From positions 162,827,753 through 162,891,752 of the forward strand of contig NC_133123.1 of assembly GCF_033568475.1 (NCBI RefSeq): a stretch of 64,000 bases of DNA, read 5' to 3'. This stretch comes from Henckelia pumila (Eukaryota; Streptophyta; Magnoliopsida; Lamiales; Gesneriaceae). Below, piece after piece: positions 31,969-43,399 of this stretch (positions are counted from its first letter, which is position 1; each line of letters begins with the position of its first letter). The notes under the pieces were generated by a model. That model had not been told where the DNA came from. It saw only the letters and a program-made list of their open reading frames with translations, and did not search any database. Both the position numbers and the translations under genes were made by a program.

Positions 31969-34900
31969 ATGGAGACGACTTTTCAGACTTTCCAATGCAC
32001 CGAGGAGCAGAAGGTGGAGACCCTTGGCTATCTTCTGGATGGGCGTGCGCGCAGGTGGTGGAGGTTTACTTCTGCACCTTTTGTTGCGGCGAGAGGAGTG
32101 GCCACCTGGGCCGAGTTCCGCACAGCTTTTCAAAAGCAGTATTTTCCTCCTGCACTCCATCAGTCGAAGGCAGGCGAGCTACTGAGTTTGCGACAGGGAG
32201 CCATGTCTATCGATGAGTATCAGCAGAGGTTCTTTGATCTGCTATCCTATTGCCCCGAGATTGCTGATAGCTCAGAGATGAAGTATAATCTGTTCCTTCA
32301 GGGCCTTAACCCTGAGATCCATGACCGTGTGGCGGTTGGCAACGACATGTCCTACGAGGGTTTGGTGAGCCGTTATCACCAGGCGGAGGACAACATTCGG
32401 CGGAACAGATCTTTCCCTCAGTCGAGGCCTGCTAGTTCTTTGGGTCCCCGTGCCCAAACTTTCAAGAAGTCTGGATCTTCTTCTTCCTCTGGTTCTGGAG
32501 GTGTTGTTCATTACGGTAAGAAGGACAAGTGTGATCACTGTGGGAAGAACCATCCATCCGACAAGTGCCGAAGAGCTTCTGGAGCTTGTTTCCGTTGTGG
32601 AGAGACTGGTCATATCCGGAGGGATTGTCCACTGTCTGGGGGAGGCGGTTCTGGATCTAGTTCAGGATCGGGTTCTCAGGCCACCGTACAGCAGAGGTCG
32701 CAGGGACAGTCTGCTGGGAGTTCTCATTTGAGGCCACGAGCTTTTGGCCAGGTGTTTGCCCTGAGACATGATCAGGCTGTGGAGAAGAATGAGAAAGTCA
32801 TCGCAGGTACATTTCTGCTTTATGGTATACCTGCTCTTGTACTTATTGACACTGGTGCATCTCATTCCTTCATTTCTGCACGTTTTGTTAAGAGGCATAA
32901 GTTACCATGCATTGCACTAGACGTAGTGATGTCTATTTCTACTCCGACGGGCCAATCTGCTTTGGCTAAGCGTCTAGTGATGGGTTGCCCTTTAGCGTTC
33001 GAAGGGAACATTCTGTTAGCGAATCTCATGGTCCTGGCGATGGATGACTGTGATTGCATTTTGGGAATAGATATATTGACTACCTATCGAGCTTCAGTGG
33101 ACTGCTATCAGAGATTAGTACGCTTTCATCCGGAGGGGAGTGAGAGCTGGTTTTTCTATGGTGAGGGAGCGCGACCCCCGATGCCTTTGGTATCAGCTTT
33201 GAGAGCCTGTCGAGCTCTAGAGTCTGGTGGGGAAGGCTACCTTATCTATGCAGTTGATTTTTCCGCTGAGAGTATTGGGATAGAGAGCATTCCTGTTGTG
33301 GATGAATTTCCAGATGTGTTTCCTGATAAGATTCCGGGTTTTCCTCCTGCTAGGGAAGTCGAGTTTGGCATAGAGTTGATGCCGGGTACTTCGCCTATTT
33401 CTAGAGCACCGTATCGTCTGGCTCCATCAGAGATGCGTGAGTTGAAGAATCAGCTACAGGATCTTTTGGACAAGGGGTACATTCGTCCTAGTGTATCTCC
33501 TTGGGGAGCTCCTGTTCTCTTCGTGAAGAAGAAGGATGGGTCGATGCGGCTGTGCATTGACTATCGGCAGCTGAACCGAGTCACTGTGAAGAACAAGTAT
33601 CCGTTGCCTTGTATTGATGATTTGTTCGACCAGCTGCAGGGCACGTCACTTTACTCCAAGATTGACTTGAGATCTGGGTATCATCAGTTGAGAGTCCGTG
33701 ATCAGGACGTAGCCAAGACTGCATTCCGTACTCGCTATGGGCATTACGAGTTCCTAGTGATGCCATTTGGTTTGACTAATGCGCCGGCGATATTCATGGA
33801 TCTGATGAACCGTGTATTCAGGGAGTATTTGGACAAGTTTGTCGTGGTTTTCATTGATGACATCTTGGTGTATTCACGTAATACAGAAGAGCATGTTTCT
33901 CACTTGCGGTTGGTACTGCAGACTCTTCGAGATGAGCAGTTGTATGCTAAGCTGAGTAAGTGTGAGTTCTGGATGGATAGAGTGGTCTTTCTTGGCCATA
34001 TCATATCCAGGGAGGGGATTTCTGTTGATCCAAGCAAGATTGAAGCGGTACTTAATTGGTCGCGTCCGACGACAGTTGCTGAGATCCGTAGTTTTCTGGG
34101 TCTAGCAGGGTATTATCGTCGCTTCATTCTGAACTTCTCTCAGTTAGCTCGACCGTTGACGCAGCTTACCCGCAAGGGTGTGGATTTTGAGTGGTCCTCC
34201 GAGTGTGAGGAGAATTTCTGTGAGCTTCGACGGCGGTTGACTTCTGCGCCGGTGTTGGCATTACCGTCAGGATCTGGAGGGTATGTAGTTTACACGGATG
34301 CTTCTCTTCAGGGGTTAGGTTGTGTCCTGACTCAGAATGGGCATGTGATCGCATACGCTTCTAGACAGCTGAAGCTTCACGAGGACAACTACCCAGTCCA
34401 TGATTTGGAATTGGCAGCCATTGTGTTCGCTTTGAAGATCTGGCGTCATTATCTGTATGGCGAGAAATTTGAGATCTTCACCGACCATAAGAGTCTCAAG
34501 TATTTGTTCACTCAGGCGGAGTTGAACATGAGGCAGAGACGTTGGATGGACTTGCTTAAGGACTATGATTGCGAGATTAAGTACCATCCGGGAGCTACTA
34601 ATCTCACCGCTGATGCTTTGAGTCGCAAGGTGCGACTATCCGCACTTCAGAATTGTTCGATGTCTAGTGCGATCAGTGACTGTTGTATTTCAGGTTATAC
34701 CTTCAAGCATAAGAAAGGTATGCAGAGTATCCAGATGTTTGCGATATTATCTGAGCCAGCCTTGTATTCGCGGATCCGAGATACTCAGATGTCTGATTCG
34801 AAGACCCAGCGTTTAGCTCGTCTAGCTAACGAGGGTAGCTCGTCTGGATTTCATTATCAGTCAGATGGCTTTCTGTGTTTTTCTGGTAGGGTTGTGATTC

Positions 34901-35643
34901 CGCAGGATGAAGAATTGCGAGAGGAGATTTTGTCTCAGGCGCATCGCACTAAGTTGAGTATTCATCCTGGGAGCAACAAGATGTACAAGGATCTACGTAC
35001 TCGTTTCTGGTGGAAGGGAATGAAACGCAGTGTTTATCAGTTTGTTTCGAGATGTTTGGTGTGTCAACAGGTCAAGGCAGAGCACCGACGACCTGGAGGA
35101 TTGCTTCACAGTCTGCCTATTCCTGAATGGAAATGGGAGTTTATCACAATGGACTTTGTGACCCATTTGCCGGTATCCCCGAGAAACTGTGATGCTATCT
35201 GGGTTGTGGTGGACCGACTCACCAAGTCAGCGCATTTCATTGCCTATAGCCGAGAGTACTCTGTGGATCGCATGGCACGGATGTACATTCAGGAGATCGT
35301 TCGACTTCATGGAGTGCCTGTGAGCATTGTCAGCGATCGGGACCCCAGGTTTACTTCTAGATTCTGGGGGAGTGTTCAGCGTGCGATGGGTACTACTCTC
35401 AGTTTGAGTACAGCCTATCATCCAGAGACTGATGGTCAGTCAGAGCGCACTATCCGTACTTTAGAGGATATGCTTAGAGCGTGCGTCATGGATTTTGGTT
35501 CAGCCTGGCAGGATCATTTGCCGTTGATCGAGTTCGCTTACAACAACAGCTATCATACTAGTATTGGGATGGAACCTTTTGAGGCGTTGTACGGGCGACA
35601 TTGTCGTACTCCACTCTTCTGGGAAGAAGTGGGGGAGAGATAG
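31969..35643 (+). CDS. Chromovirus C Gag-protease-RT-RNase H-integrase polyprotein (truncated)
   Basis: 1224 residues. The Gag core (retrotransposon gag fold) covers about residues 1-130. Two cysteine knuckles follow; the clear one is [14 protein letters not shown] near residue 207. The protease has [10 protein letters not shown] near 293. RT has the FIDDILVYS catalytic segment near 628. RNase H has YTDASLQG near 775. The integrase zinc region ([10 protein letters not shown]...CLVCQQ) and DDE core ([19 protein letters not shown]) are intact. Translation stops at TAG 35641-35643, before the last part of integrase and the chromodomain, which remain open in the same frame downstream. The gag start is lost to an upstream frame break. 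Confidence 0.9.
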   Translation: METTFQTFQCTEEQKVETLGYLLDGRARRWWRFTSAPFVAARGVATWAEFRTAFQKQYFPPALHQSKAGELLSLRQGAMSIDEYQQRFFDLLSYCPEIADSSEMKYNLFLQGLNPEIHDRVAVGNDMSYEGLVSRYHQAEDNIRRNRSFPQSRPASSLGPRAQTFKKSGSSSSSGSGGVVHYGKKDKCDHCGKNHPSDKCRRASGACFRCGETGHIRRDCPLSGGGGSGSSSGSGSQATVQQRSQGQSAGSSHLRPRAFGQVFALRHDQAVEKNEKVIAGTFLLYGIPALVLIDTGASHSFISARFVKRHKLPCIALDVVMSISTPTGQSALAKRLVMGCPLAFEGNILLANLMVLAMDDCDCILGIDILTTYRASVDCYQRLVRFHPEGSESWFFYGEGARPPMPLVSALRACRALESGGEGYLIYAVDFSAESIGIESIPVVDEFPDVFPDKIPGFPPAREVEFGIELMPGTSPISRAPYRLAPSEMRELKNQLQDLLDKGYIRPSVSPWGAPVLFVKKKDGSMRLCIDYRQLNRVTVKNKYPLPCIDDLFDQLQGTSLYSKIDLRSGYHQLRVRDQDVAKTAFRTRYGHYEFLVMPFGLTNAPAIFMDLMNRVFREYLDKFVVVFIDDILVYSRNTEEHVSHLRLVLQTLRDEQLYAKLSKCEFWMDRVVFLGHIISREGISVDPSKIEAVLNWSRPTTVAEIRSFLGLAGYYRRFILNFSQLARPLTQLTRKGVDFEWSSECEENFCELRRRLTSAPVLALPSGSGGYVVYTDASLQGLGCVLTQNGHVIAYASRQLKLHEDNYPVHDLELAAIVFALKIWRHYLYGEKFEIFTDHKSLKYLFTQAELNMRQRRWMDLLKDYDCEIKYHPGATNLTADALSRKVRLSALQNCSMSSAISDCCISGYTFKHKKGMQSIQMFAILSEPALYSRIRDTQMSDSKTQRLARLANEGSSSGFHYQSDGFLCFSGRVVIPQDEELREEILSQAHRTKLSIHPGSNKMYKDLRTRFWWKGMKRSVYQFVSRCLVCQQVKAEHRRPGGLLHSLPIPEWKWEFITMDFVTHLPVSPRNCDAIWVVVDRLTKSAHFIAYSREYSVDRMARMYIQEIVRLHGVPVSIVSDRDPRFTSRFWGSVQRAMGTTLSLSTAYHPETDGQSERTIRTLEDMLRACVMDFGSAWQDHLPLIEFAYNNSYHTSIGMEPFEALYGRHCRTPLFWEEVGER

Positions 35644-36186
35644 GCTGAGGGACCGGAGTTTATCCAGCAGGCGATAGACATTGTTGATCAAATCAAGAAA
35701 CGGATTAAGACTGCACAGGATCGTCAGGCTAGCTATGCTAATATCAAGCGTAGGCCTTTGCAGTTCGAGGTCGGGGAGAAAGTGTTTCTGAGAGTGTCAC
35801 CTTTTCGCAAGATTCTCAGATTTGGCCTTAAGGCCAAGTTGTCTCCCAGATTTATCGGTCTGTTTGAGATCTTGGAGAGCATTGGCGATTTGGCTTATCG
35901 ACTAGCTTTGCCACCGCATCTATCTAGTATTCACGACGTGTTCCACGTATCTCTGTTGCGACGGTATGTGGCGGATGAATCTCATATTCTGCAGCGGTCT
36001 GAGGTTCAGGTAGACAAGGATTTGACTTATGTTGAGAAACCTCTTCGTATCCTGGATTATAAGGATAAGGTTTTACGGAACAAAGTCATTCCTTTGGTTT
36101 TAGTTCAGTGGCAGCGCCGAGGCACTGAGGAAGCTACTTGGGAGCTTGAGGACAGGATGCGTAAAAACCATCTTGAGTTGTTTTGA
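35644..36186 (+). pseudogene. Chromovirus C integrase C terminus and chromodomain-like tail
   Basis: Same frame as the polyprotein, open from just after the TAG to TGA 36184-36186. It encodes the GPY/F-type integrase tail (SPRFIGLFEILESIG) and ends with a chromodomain-like module whose conserved VQW and EEATWE segments lie near 36103-36150. Tekay-like chromoviruses use this tail for targeting chromatin. It is cut off from the polyprotein by one premature stop. Confidence 0.82.
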
Positions 36187-36322
36187 TTTCATTCTTTAAG
36201 TTGTATTCAGTTGTAAACTCTGTAAACGTTTGATTTGAATAAAGAATGTTTCCGATTTCTGTTCTTGCATTCGGTACTTAAGATCTGATTTCGAGGACGA
36301 AATATCTTAAGTGGGGGAGAAT

Positions 36323-37654
36323 GTAGTAGCCCGTAACCAAAATCAGTAATTAAGGAATTAATCATAATTACTTGGGTAGAGTTCGGAAACTCCGAAGGTG
36401 AGTTCGGAAGCTCCGATCAGGATCGGAAGCTCCGAACAGGATCGGAAGCTCCGATCGATATTACGTCAGGCATGACATGTGACAAGATCGGAAGCTCTGA
36501 TCAGGACCGGAAGCTCCGATCACCCCTATCCGGAATCAACAAGTGATATTTTGACACGTGGCAGATCAGGATCTTCGGAAGCTCCGATGGAAGGATCGGA
36601 CGTTCCGATCGAGGTTCGGACGTTCCGATCAAGGATCAGAAATTCCGATCGTTGTCTATAAATAGAAGGCCGAGGCTTCACTTTCATTTGCCAATTCCGA
36701 GTTCTCCTTTCCATTCTAGTCCTTTTGGAGCTGTTCTAGTCTTCTTAGGCTTGGTCCGGAGGTCGGCGAGACGTTCGGTAGTCGTAGCGGAGTTGTGCCC
36801 AAGTTCTGGAGGCATCGACATCAAAGGGCTAACGACGGACGAAGGTATAGCTTTTGCTTCCTATAAATATTTGGGAGTATGCAATAGCTTAGTTAAGGCT
36901 TTTAGAGCACTTTAATGATAGTAGTATCATTTGGCAGTGTAGAGCAGACTATAGGCGTGGACCTAGAGTTGGTAGAGCTTGCACTGTTTTGAGGTACGAA
37001 AGTACTGTTCGAGATATCCTGACTGAGTATGCATGTATTATGTGACTGCATGATTTATATGCCATGATATTATGCTGCATTCATTTGCATCTTGCTGTAT
37101 CTCTTTCGAGATGTCTGTTAGTAGGGTTGTACCCTATCCTGTTAATGGATGGACTTCCATCGATTTGGGTCCGGCGTATCCACGGTTATCTCGGTATGGG
37201 AGCCACCTCCTGAAGCGACGGCACAGCGTGCTACATACCAGGGCCCGGTCTGTCTCTGTTATCTGATCCTTGACCTCGAGTCTATAGGGAGTTCACTTTG
37301 CATGCATGTATACTCATACTCTCGCACTGAGCGTTTTATGCTCACGTCTCGTACTCTGTATTTTTCTGGACACCCTATTCCATGGGGCAGGTTTGCAATT
37401 GGACGAGGAGGGTGGATCCAGGAAGGGCTAGTCAGTGGTTGGCCAGCTGGAGCTTCGTTTAGGTTTTATTACTGTTATATTGGGTTTATACAGCTATTCG
37501 ATTTGGTTGTATATTATTGGATAAATTACAGATTCCTTTACTTGGGATTGTATATTATTTATGGTTTCCGCAGTTTCTTTCTGATATCTGTTTAATTAAG
37601 TTAATTGCATGCATAAGTTCTGTTTAGTAGGTGATCCGGGTAAGGGTCACTACA
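36323..37654 (+). repeat. 3' LTR of chromovirus C
   Basis: 1332 bp, matching the 5' LTR. The TGACGT half of the inverted pair has changed to TGACAT here, so only the 5' LTR keeps the full inverted TGACGT pair. Confidence 0.92.
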
Positions 37655-37921
37655 CCATTCGACGGGGCAATTGCAGGTGCAGGCAGTGCGCCCAGAGACT
37701 CGAAGTAGTCAGTGATCAGTAAAATACAGTGAGTTTAGCTGTAGGATTTATTGTTATTAAGATATATTCGATTCGGATGTATATCGAATTTATTTAACCG
37801 GTTGTATTATGCCGGTCAGCATTTATTTAAACTTTCTGCAGTGTATTCTGATTAGTGTTAATTTCATGCTTAATTAAGCTTTAATTTCTGATTAGTAGTG
37901 TATCCGGGTTGGGTCACTACA
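37655..37921 (+). repeat. 3' LTR of element B, right part
   Basis: Resumes with the CCATT duplication and CGACGGGGCAATTGC, which corresponds to CGATGGGGAAGTTGC in the 5' LTR, and ends CACTACA at 37921. Confidence 0.88.
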
Positions 37922-39757
37922 ACTTGAAAAGAGAAGTATTACCAAATATTTATCTTTGCAACTTGAATCTCTCATTGTGCTAGCAATCTTACTTGAGCAC
38001 TCACAAACACCTTATTTACTTTTCTCATATCAACACTCACTTATCAAGAAAGAATATCATATTTTCATGGATCATCCAAGGGTTTTCATGCTCCTCGACC
38101 ATTTCAAACAGAAAGCTCGAGAAGAAGAGTTTGAGAGTTTGGATCTATAGATTCTAACAAAGATGTGTTTTGTGAAAGTTTGATAAGAACTATAATCTTA
38201 TTTTATGGTGTACTAGGAGTTCCGAGTAAGGAATTATATAATTTTTAATATTGGAGTTGGTATGTTATAAGACGTTGCAATAACCAAATTCCTGTAGTGA
38301 ATTCTTTCCTGTGTCGAAGAACGGGAGACGTAGAAGGATTTATCCTTCAAACTTCATATCTCTTGTATTCTTTTCTCTCACTAACTATTATTTATGTTGT
38401 TGATACACTTGTGATTTGAGTATAAGAACTTCATTGAAGGCTTTTGAAATATTTCCGCACTTTTAAGTTGTTCTAGTGACTTCTGTTGGGGATCGGGTGT
38501 GTGTGTAGAGGGGGTGGGGGGAATACACAATTTAAAAATTTTCTACTTTAAAGATATGAGGTTAAGTAAATGTTAGTCTACCTAACCAATTTTTCTCAGC
38601 TTCCTATATGAATAAGAGCTACTAGATAGTAGTGCGGAAACGGCTCTCACTGAGCTAGGTGATAATAATGGACATATGATGCAATGCAGTAATGTAAATG
38701 TGCACAAAATTGTTTATGGATGTTCAGAGCTCAATTTCCTTCGTCACCCCTTCTTTCTCACGGGAAGAATACAATAGAAGACTTTGGTTATTACAACGTC
38801 TTGAAATACACCCATTCCAATTTAGGACTTATCACTGCCTAAAATGGAACTCCTAGATTTACACTGATACGATCCAAATTTTTTATCATACTTCTTCGGA
38901 TGATGATGTGTAAGACTAAGCTTTGGAATATTAGATTCTCAAATCCTTGGAGTAAGATTAGTGATCTTCAATCAGTGACTTGGATTTGAGTAACCCCTGA
39001 AACGATCTCTTGAAGATCAGATTTACTTCTGTTTAGTGAGGGTTGAGAGAGCAATAGAATGTTTAAGAGTTCTTGGTGCTCTGGATCGAAGAATTTGATA
39101 ATGCGCTTGTTCACTTCTCTTGTCTTCTTCTCATATTCCACTTATATATATATTTCAATCTTCTACGTCTCTTTTTCTTTGATATCTGCACTTCTTTCTT
39201 AGTTGCTTTGTCAATGTTGTTAGAAGTGTCTTTTCAGGCAGATAATTCAGCAGATTATTTTCCTCTTAAAGTGAAGTAAATTCTGCTGGACTTTTGAATA
39301 TCTGTACTGGAGTTTTCGTTTTGTATATTCAACATGTCTTCACAATAAATGCTATGTACAACTAACCTCTAAATGAAGTTCATAACCAGAATTTCGCCTC
39401 GAAGTGCAATCAAATATGTTCTAGAATAACTCAAAGAATCTCAAGATAAATCATCAAACTCACAAAAATTTTCACCACTCCACATACAATCCACAAGATC
39501 ATGACTCAAAGTGCGCAAAATATTCCTCATTCTTGACACATTAACTCAAAACAGGATATACATGTATAAGGCCAAAAATCATCAAATCTCAAGTCGATAT
39601 GTAAAGCAAGATCAACATCATCACCAACTATCAGTCACTACTAAATTTTATTCTTTCTCATCTATGAATTTTCTTCCAAAAAAAAAAAAATATTTGCCAT
39701 ACTCAAGGACTAAACATATTTTCTTCCAATCACACAACAATAAAAACATGCAAGCCA
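37922..39757. other. Non-coding repeat remnants right of element B
   Basis: 37922-38500 is the right half of the LTR/promoter-like sequence split by B. 38500-39300 is unassigned repeat DNA. About 38190-38310 and 38770-38880 are diverged inverted copies (the AAGACGTTG.AATAACC block in both orientations). 39300-39757, on the minus strand, is probably the non-coding tail of Athila element D. No credible gene is seen. Confidence 0.45.
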
Positions 39758-40166
39758 ACTACTCCCCCCGAACTTAACCAAAAATATTTTCCTCAATGTA
39801 AAAAAAATTCAAAGGAAAAACAGAAAACTTCCCTGACAAATATGCTTGCATGAGGACTGAGGGTAAACTGACATTTCTTGTATTCTGCTGCTCTCCGAAC
39901 TTGATATAGTCAACAACCAAACGTATTAAAGTACCTCGCAAAAAAATAAAGACCACGAAAAATTAGAATCAACAATGGAAGAAAAAACAAGAATTAAAAA
40001 AAACAAAAAAAAACAGAATAATAAAATAAAGTAATAAAAAAAATTTAAGCAAAAAAAAAAACATAGTTCTTAATTTATAGTCTCAAGCTAGACTTCTTAC
40101 CCAATACTCTTTAATGGTCAAAATAAATAGTGGTGCAACAATTAATGTCACCCACTTTTTAATGTT

Positions 40167-41543
40167 TTAACCGCTGACCATTTCTGTGAACGTACCCTTA
40201 GTAGGATCACTAACCTCTATAGCGCCAGAAGGATACACTTTAGAAACTTTGAACGGTCCTGACCATCTAGATTTTAGCTTACCTGGAAAGAGTTTCAATT
40301 TGGAGTTATATAACAGTACCGTGTCTCCCTCCGCAAACTCCCTTTTATGGATTCTAGCATCATGCCATTTCTTTGTTTTCTCCTTGTAGATATTGACATT
40401 CTCGTAAGCTTGGTTCCTAAATTCCTCCATCTCATTGAGTTGCAATAGCCTCTTCTCACCTGCAGAATTAAAATCAAAGTTTAGAAATTTTATTGCCCAA
40501 TATGCACGGTGTTCAAGCTCAACAGGGAGATGACAGGCTTTACCAAAAATCAGTCTATATGGTGAAGTGCCAATAGGTGTCTTAAAAGCAGTTCTATATG
40601 CCCACAAGGCGTCATCTAAACGTAAAGACTAATCTTTCCGACTCAAGTTCACAATTTTTTCCAAAATTCTTTTTAATTCTCTATTTTAAATCTCAACTTT
40701 TCCACTTGTTTGTGGATGGTAAGGAGCTGAAAATTTGTGAGTGACACCATATTTACTCAAAAGATTTTCAAACTGTTTATTACAAAAGTGTGTGCCACCG
40801 TCACTAATGATTGCTCGAGGGGTTCCAAATCGAGTAAAAATGTGTTTTTTCAAAAATTTTACCACAACCCTAGCATCATTAGTGCGCAAAGCTTCTGCCT
40901 CCACCCACTTCGACACATAATCCACAGCAACAAGTATATATTTATTTGAAAATGAACTTGGAAAAGGGCCCATAAAATCTATGCCCCAAACATCAAAAAT
41001 TTCACATTCAAGAATATTACTTAAAGGCAGTTCATGCTTCTTAGAAATATTACCAGTCCTTTAACACCTATCGCATGCAGAAAGATACTGGAAAGCATCT
41101 TTAAATAACGATGGCCAATAAAAACCAGATTCAAGTACCTTTGCTGCAGTTTTCGTTGGACCAAAATGCCCACCTACCTCTCTGTCATGACAATAACTCA
41201 GAATAGATCTAATTTCTTCTTCAGCAACACATCTCCTAATAACATTGTCTGCACAAACCTTAAACAGAAATGGCTCCTCCCACATATAATGCTTAACATC
41301 AGCCAAAAATTTCTTTCCTTGATAAAATGATAAATTTTGTGGGAGGATGCCACTAACAATATAATTTGCAAACTCATCATACAAAGGAAATTCAAGAACA
41401 TGAAACAAAAGCTCATAAGGAAATTTATCATTAATCTCATCTATCTCTATAACATGCTTATCAGTTAATCTTTCTAGCCTAGATAGATGATCAGCCACAA
41501 CATTTTCTACACCTTTTTTTTTTATCTCTAATCTCCAAATCAT
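40167..41543 (-). pseudogene. Athila D integrase region, broken
   Basis: The minus strand begins in the frame after RNase H (41543), with the integrase zinc part ending at ...CDRC, a stop at 41061-41063. The core is at 40973-40686 ([20 protein letters not shown]-type residues), ending at a stop at 40686-40688. The C-terminal part is 40607-40167 ([18 protein letters not shown]-type Athila integrase), ending before the G-rich tract. A frame change against RT-RNase H falls in the poly-T run near 41512-41523. Homology is clear, but no continuous product is possible. Confidence 0.85.
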
Positions 41544-43399
41544 ATTCTTGCAACAACAAAATCCATCTAATCAAGCGAGGTTTAGCATCTTTCTTTGCAA
41601 GAAGATATTTAAGTGCAGAATGATCCGTGTAAACAATAACTTTAGCCAAACAAAGGTAAGAATGAAATTTATCAAATGCAAATACTATAGCCAGAAGTTC
41701 TTTCTCAGTGGTGGAATAATTCTGTTGTGCCTCATTCAAAGTTCGAATAGCATAGTAAATGATGTGAAATACCTTATTCCTCCTTTGGCCAAGAACTGAA
41801 CCTACCGCTATGTCACTAGCATCACACATAAGCTCAAATGGCAGTTCCCAATCCGGTGCTACCAAAATAGGTGCTGTGATCAGCTTCTCCTTTAGCGTTT
41901 TGAATGCCTGCAAAAAATCAGAATCAAAATCAAAATGTGCATCTTTAGCTAACAGACTAGATAGTGGTTTAGAAATCTTAGAGAAATCCTTAATGAATCT
42001 ACGATAAAATCCAGCATGGCCTAGAAAACTACGAACTCCCTTCACTGATACTGGTGGAGGTAATTCTTGTATCACTTGAATTTTTGCTCGGTCCACTTCA
42101 ATACCTTTTTGAGATATTTTGTGTCCCAAGACTATACCTTCTTGAACCATAAAGTGACATTTTTCCCAATTAAGCACCAGATTAGTCTCCTCACACCTCG
42201 TCAAAACAAGATCCAAATTATTCAGACATATATCAAATGATGAGCCAAACACTGAAAAATCATCCATAAAAATCTCTAAACAATCCTCTACCATATCATG
42301 AAAAATAGACATCATGCATCGTTGAGAAGTTGCAGGTGCATTACATAAACCGAAAGGCATTCTCCTAAATGCAAAGGTGCCATAAGGACAAGTGAAAGTG
42401 GTTTTCTCTTGGTCCTCAGGTGCAATTGCTATTTGATTATACCCAGAATAACCATCCAGAAAACAATAAAAATCATATCCTGCAAGCCTTTCTATCATTT
42501 GATCAATAAAGGGAAGGGGAAAGTGATCTTTACGTGTAGCATCATTCAATCTCTTGTAATCTATGCACACTCTCCATCCAGTTACTGTTCTAGTAGGAAT
42601 CTGTTCATTATTTTCATTATTAACAACAGTCATACCTCCCTTCTTGGGCATACATTGGACTGGACTTACCCACGAACTATCAGAAATGGTATAGATAATA
42701 CCTGCGTCCAATAGCTTGATAACTTCAGTTTTTACCACTTCTTGCATCTTTGGGTTGAGGCGTCTTTGTGGCTGTACCACGGGGTTGTATTTTTCCTCCA
42801 TCAGAATTTTGTGCATGCAAATTGAAGGACTAATCCCCTTGATGTCCGCTATCTTCCATCCAAATGCCTTCTTGTGCTCTATAAGGATCCTCAAGAGCTT
42901 TTCCTCATTTGTGCCTGTCAAAGATGAGGAAATGATCACTGGCAAAAAATTTTCAGAATTTAAATAAGCATACTTAAGATGAGAAGGTAAAGGTTTAAGC
43001 TCAAGAGTTGGTGGATCTTCAATCGATGGCTTTTGTGGCTTGATATCTCTTTGCCCCAACTCTCCAAGATTTCCACTTGAACGTCGTTTGTAAGGAGGAT
43101 TAGCATTCAGCTGTGCAATTATCTCACTCTTCTCCTCGTCGTGCTCATCCTTGACTTTTGGATTCACTAGACATCCCTCCAAACATTTCTTATATGAACC
43201 TCGCAAAAATTCAGCAGACAAAGCATCAATAACATTTATACTAAAACACATGTGCTCATCGTGTGGGTGTTTTAAAGCTTTAAAAACATTAAAAGTGACT
43301 TGATCCTCTCCCACTCGGAGGATCAACTTCCCCATTTGGACATCAATAAGTGCTTTCCCAGTAGCTAAGAACAGTCGTCCCAAAATCAATGGCATGTCC
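41491..43399 (-). pseudogene. Athila D protease end, reverse transcriptase and RNase H
   Basis: From the E insertion point (43399) the frame is open for about 630 residues. The end of the protease/linker is followed by RT motifs ([47 protein letters not shown] as the YxDD equivalent) and RNase H ([26 protein letters not shown]). The [12 protein letters not shown] segment is characteristic of Athila. The upstream part of the same protein is on the far side of E at 53423, so the gene is physically split. The frame ends in the homopolymer region near 41515. Confidence 0.88.

Larger units (their letters stand above)
30380..37654 (+). mobile_element. Ty3/gypsy chromovirus C (Tekay/Del-like), nearly intact
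   Basis: LTRs at 30380-31712 and 36323-37654 differ by eye at about 19 positions (1.4 percent). A perfect 5-bp target duplication, CCATT, is at 30375-30379 and 37655-37659, inside the 3' LTR of element B. The primer site TGGTATCAGAGC is at 31717-31728. Polypurine tract AAGTGGGGGAGAA ends at 36322. The gypsy order gag, protease, RT, RNase H, integrase is present, with a C-terminal chromodomain-like tail. Coding breaks: a frame break near 31930 in gag and one in-frame TAG at 35641-35643. Low LTR divergence makes it one of the younger insertions here. Confidence 0.94.
23224..37921 (+). mobile_element. Ty3/gypsy-type element B, non-coding interior (LARD-like), hosting element C
   Basis: The 5' LTR is 23224-24737 (1514 bp, TGTAGCAACCCG...CACTACA). 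The 3' LTR is 29131-30379 plus 37660-37921, split by element C. Flanks GCTTG and ACTTG form a 5-bp target duplication with one mismatch. A primer site, TGGTATCAGAGC (initiator Met tRNA type), is at 24743-24754. The interior (24738-29130, 4.4 kb) has no credible gag or pol frame. It ends in the conserved TTTCGAGGACGAAAT string and a G-rich polypurine tract typical of Tekay-like elements. LTRs plus a long non-coding interior fit a large retrotransposon derivative; heavy decay is the alternative. B is older than C. Confidence 0.87.
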
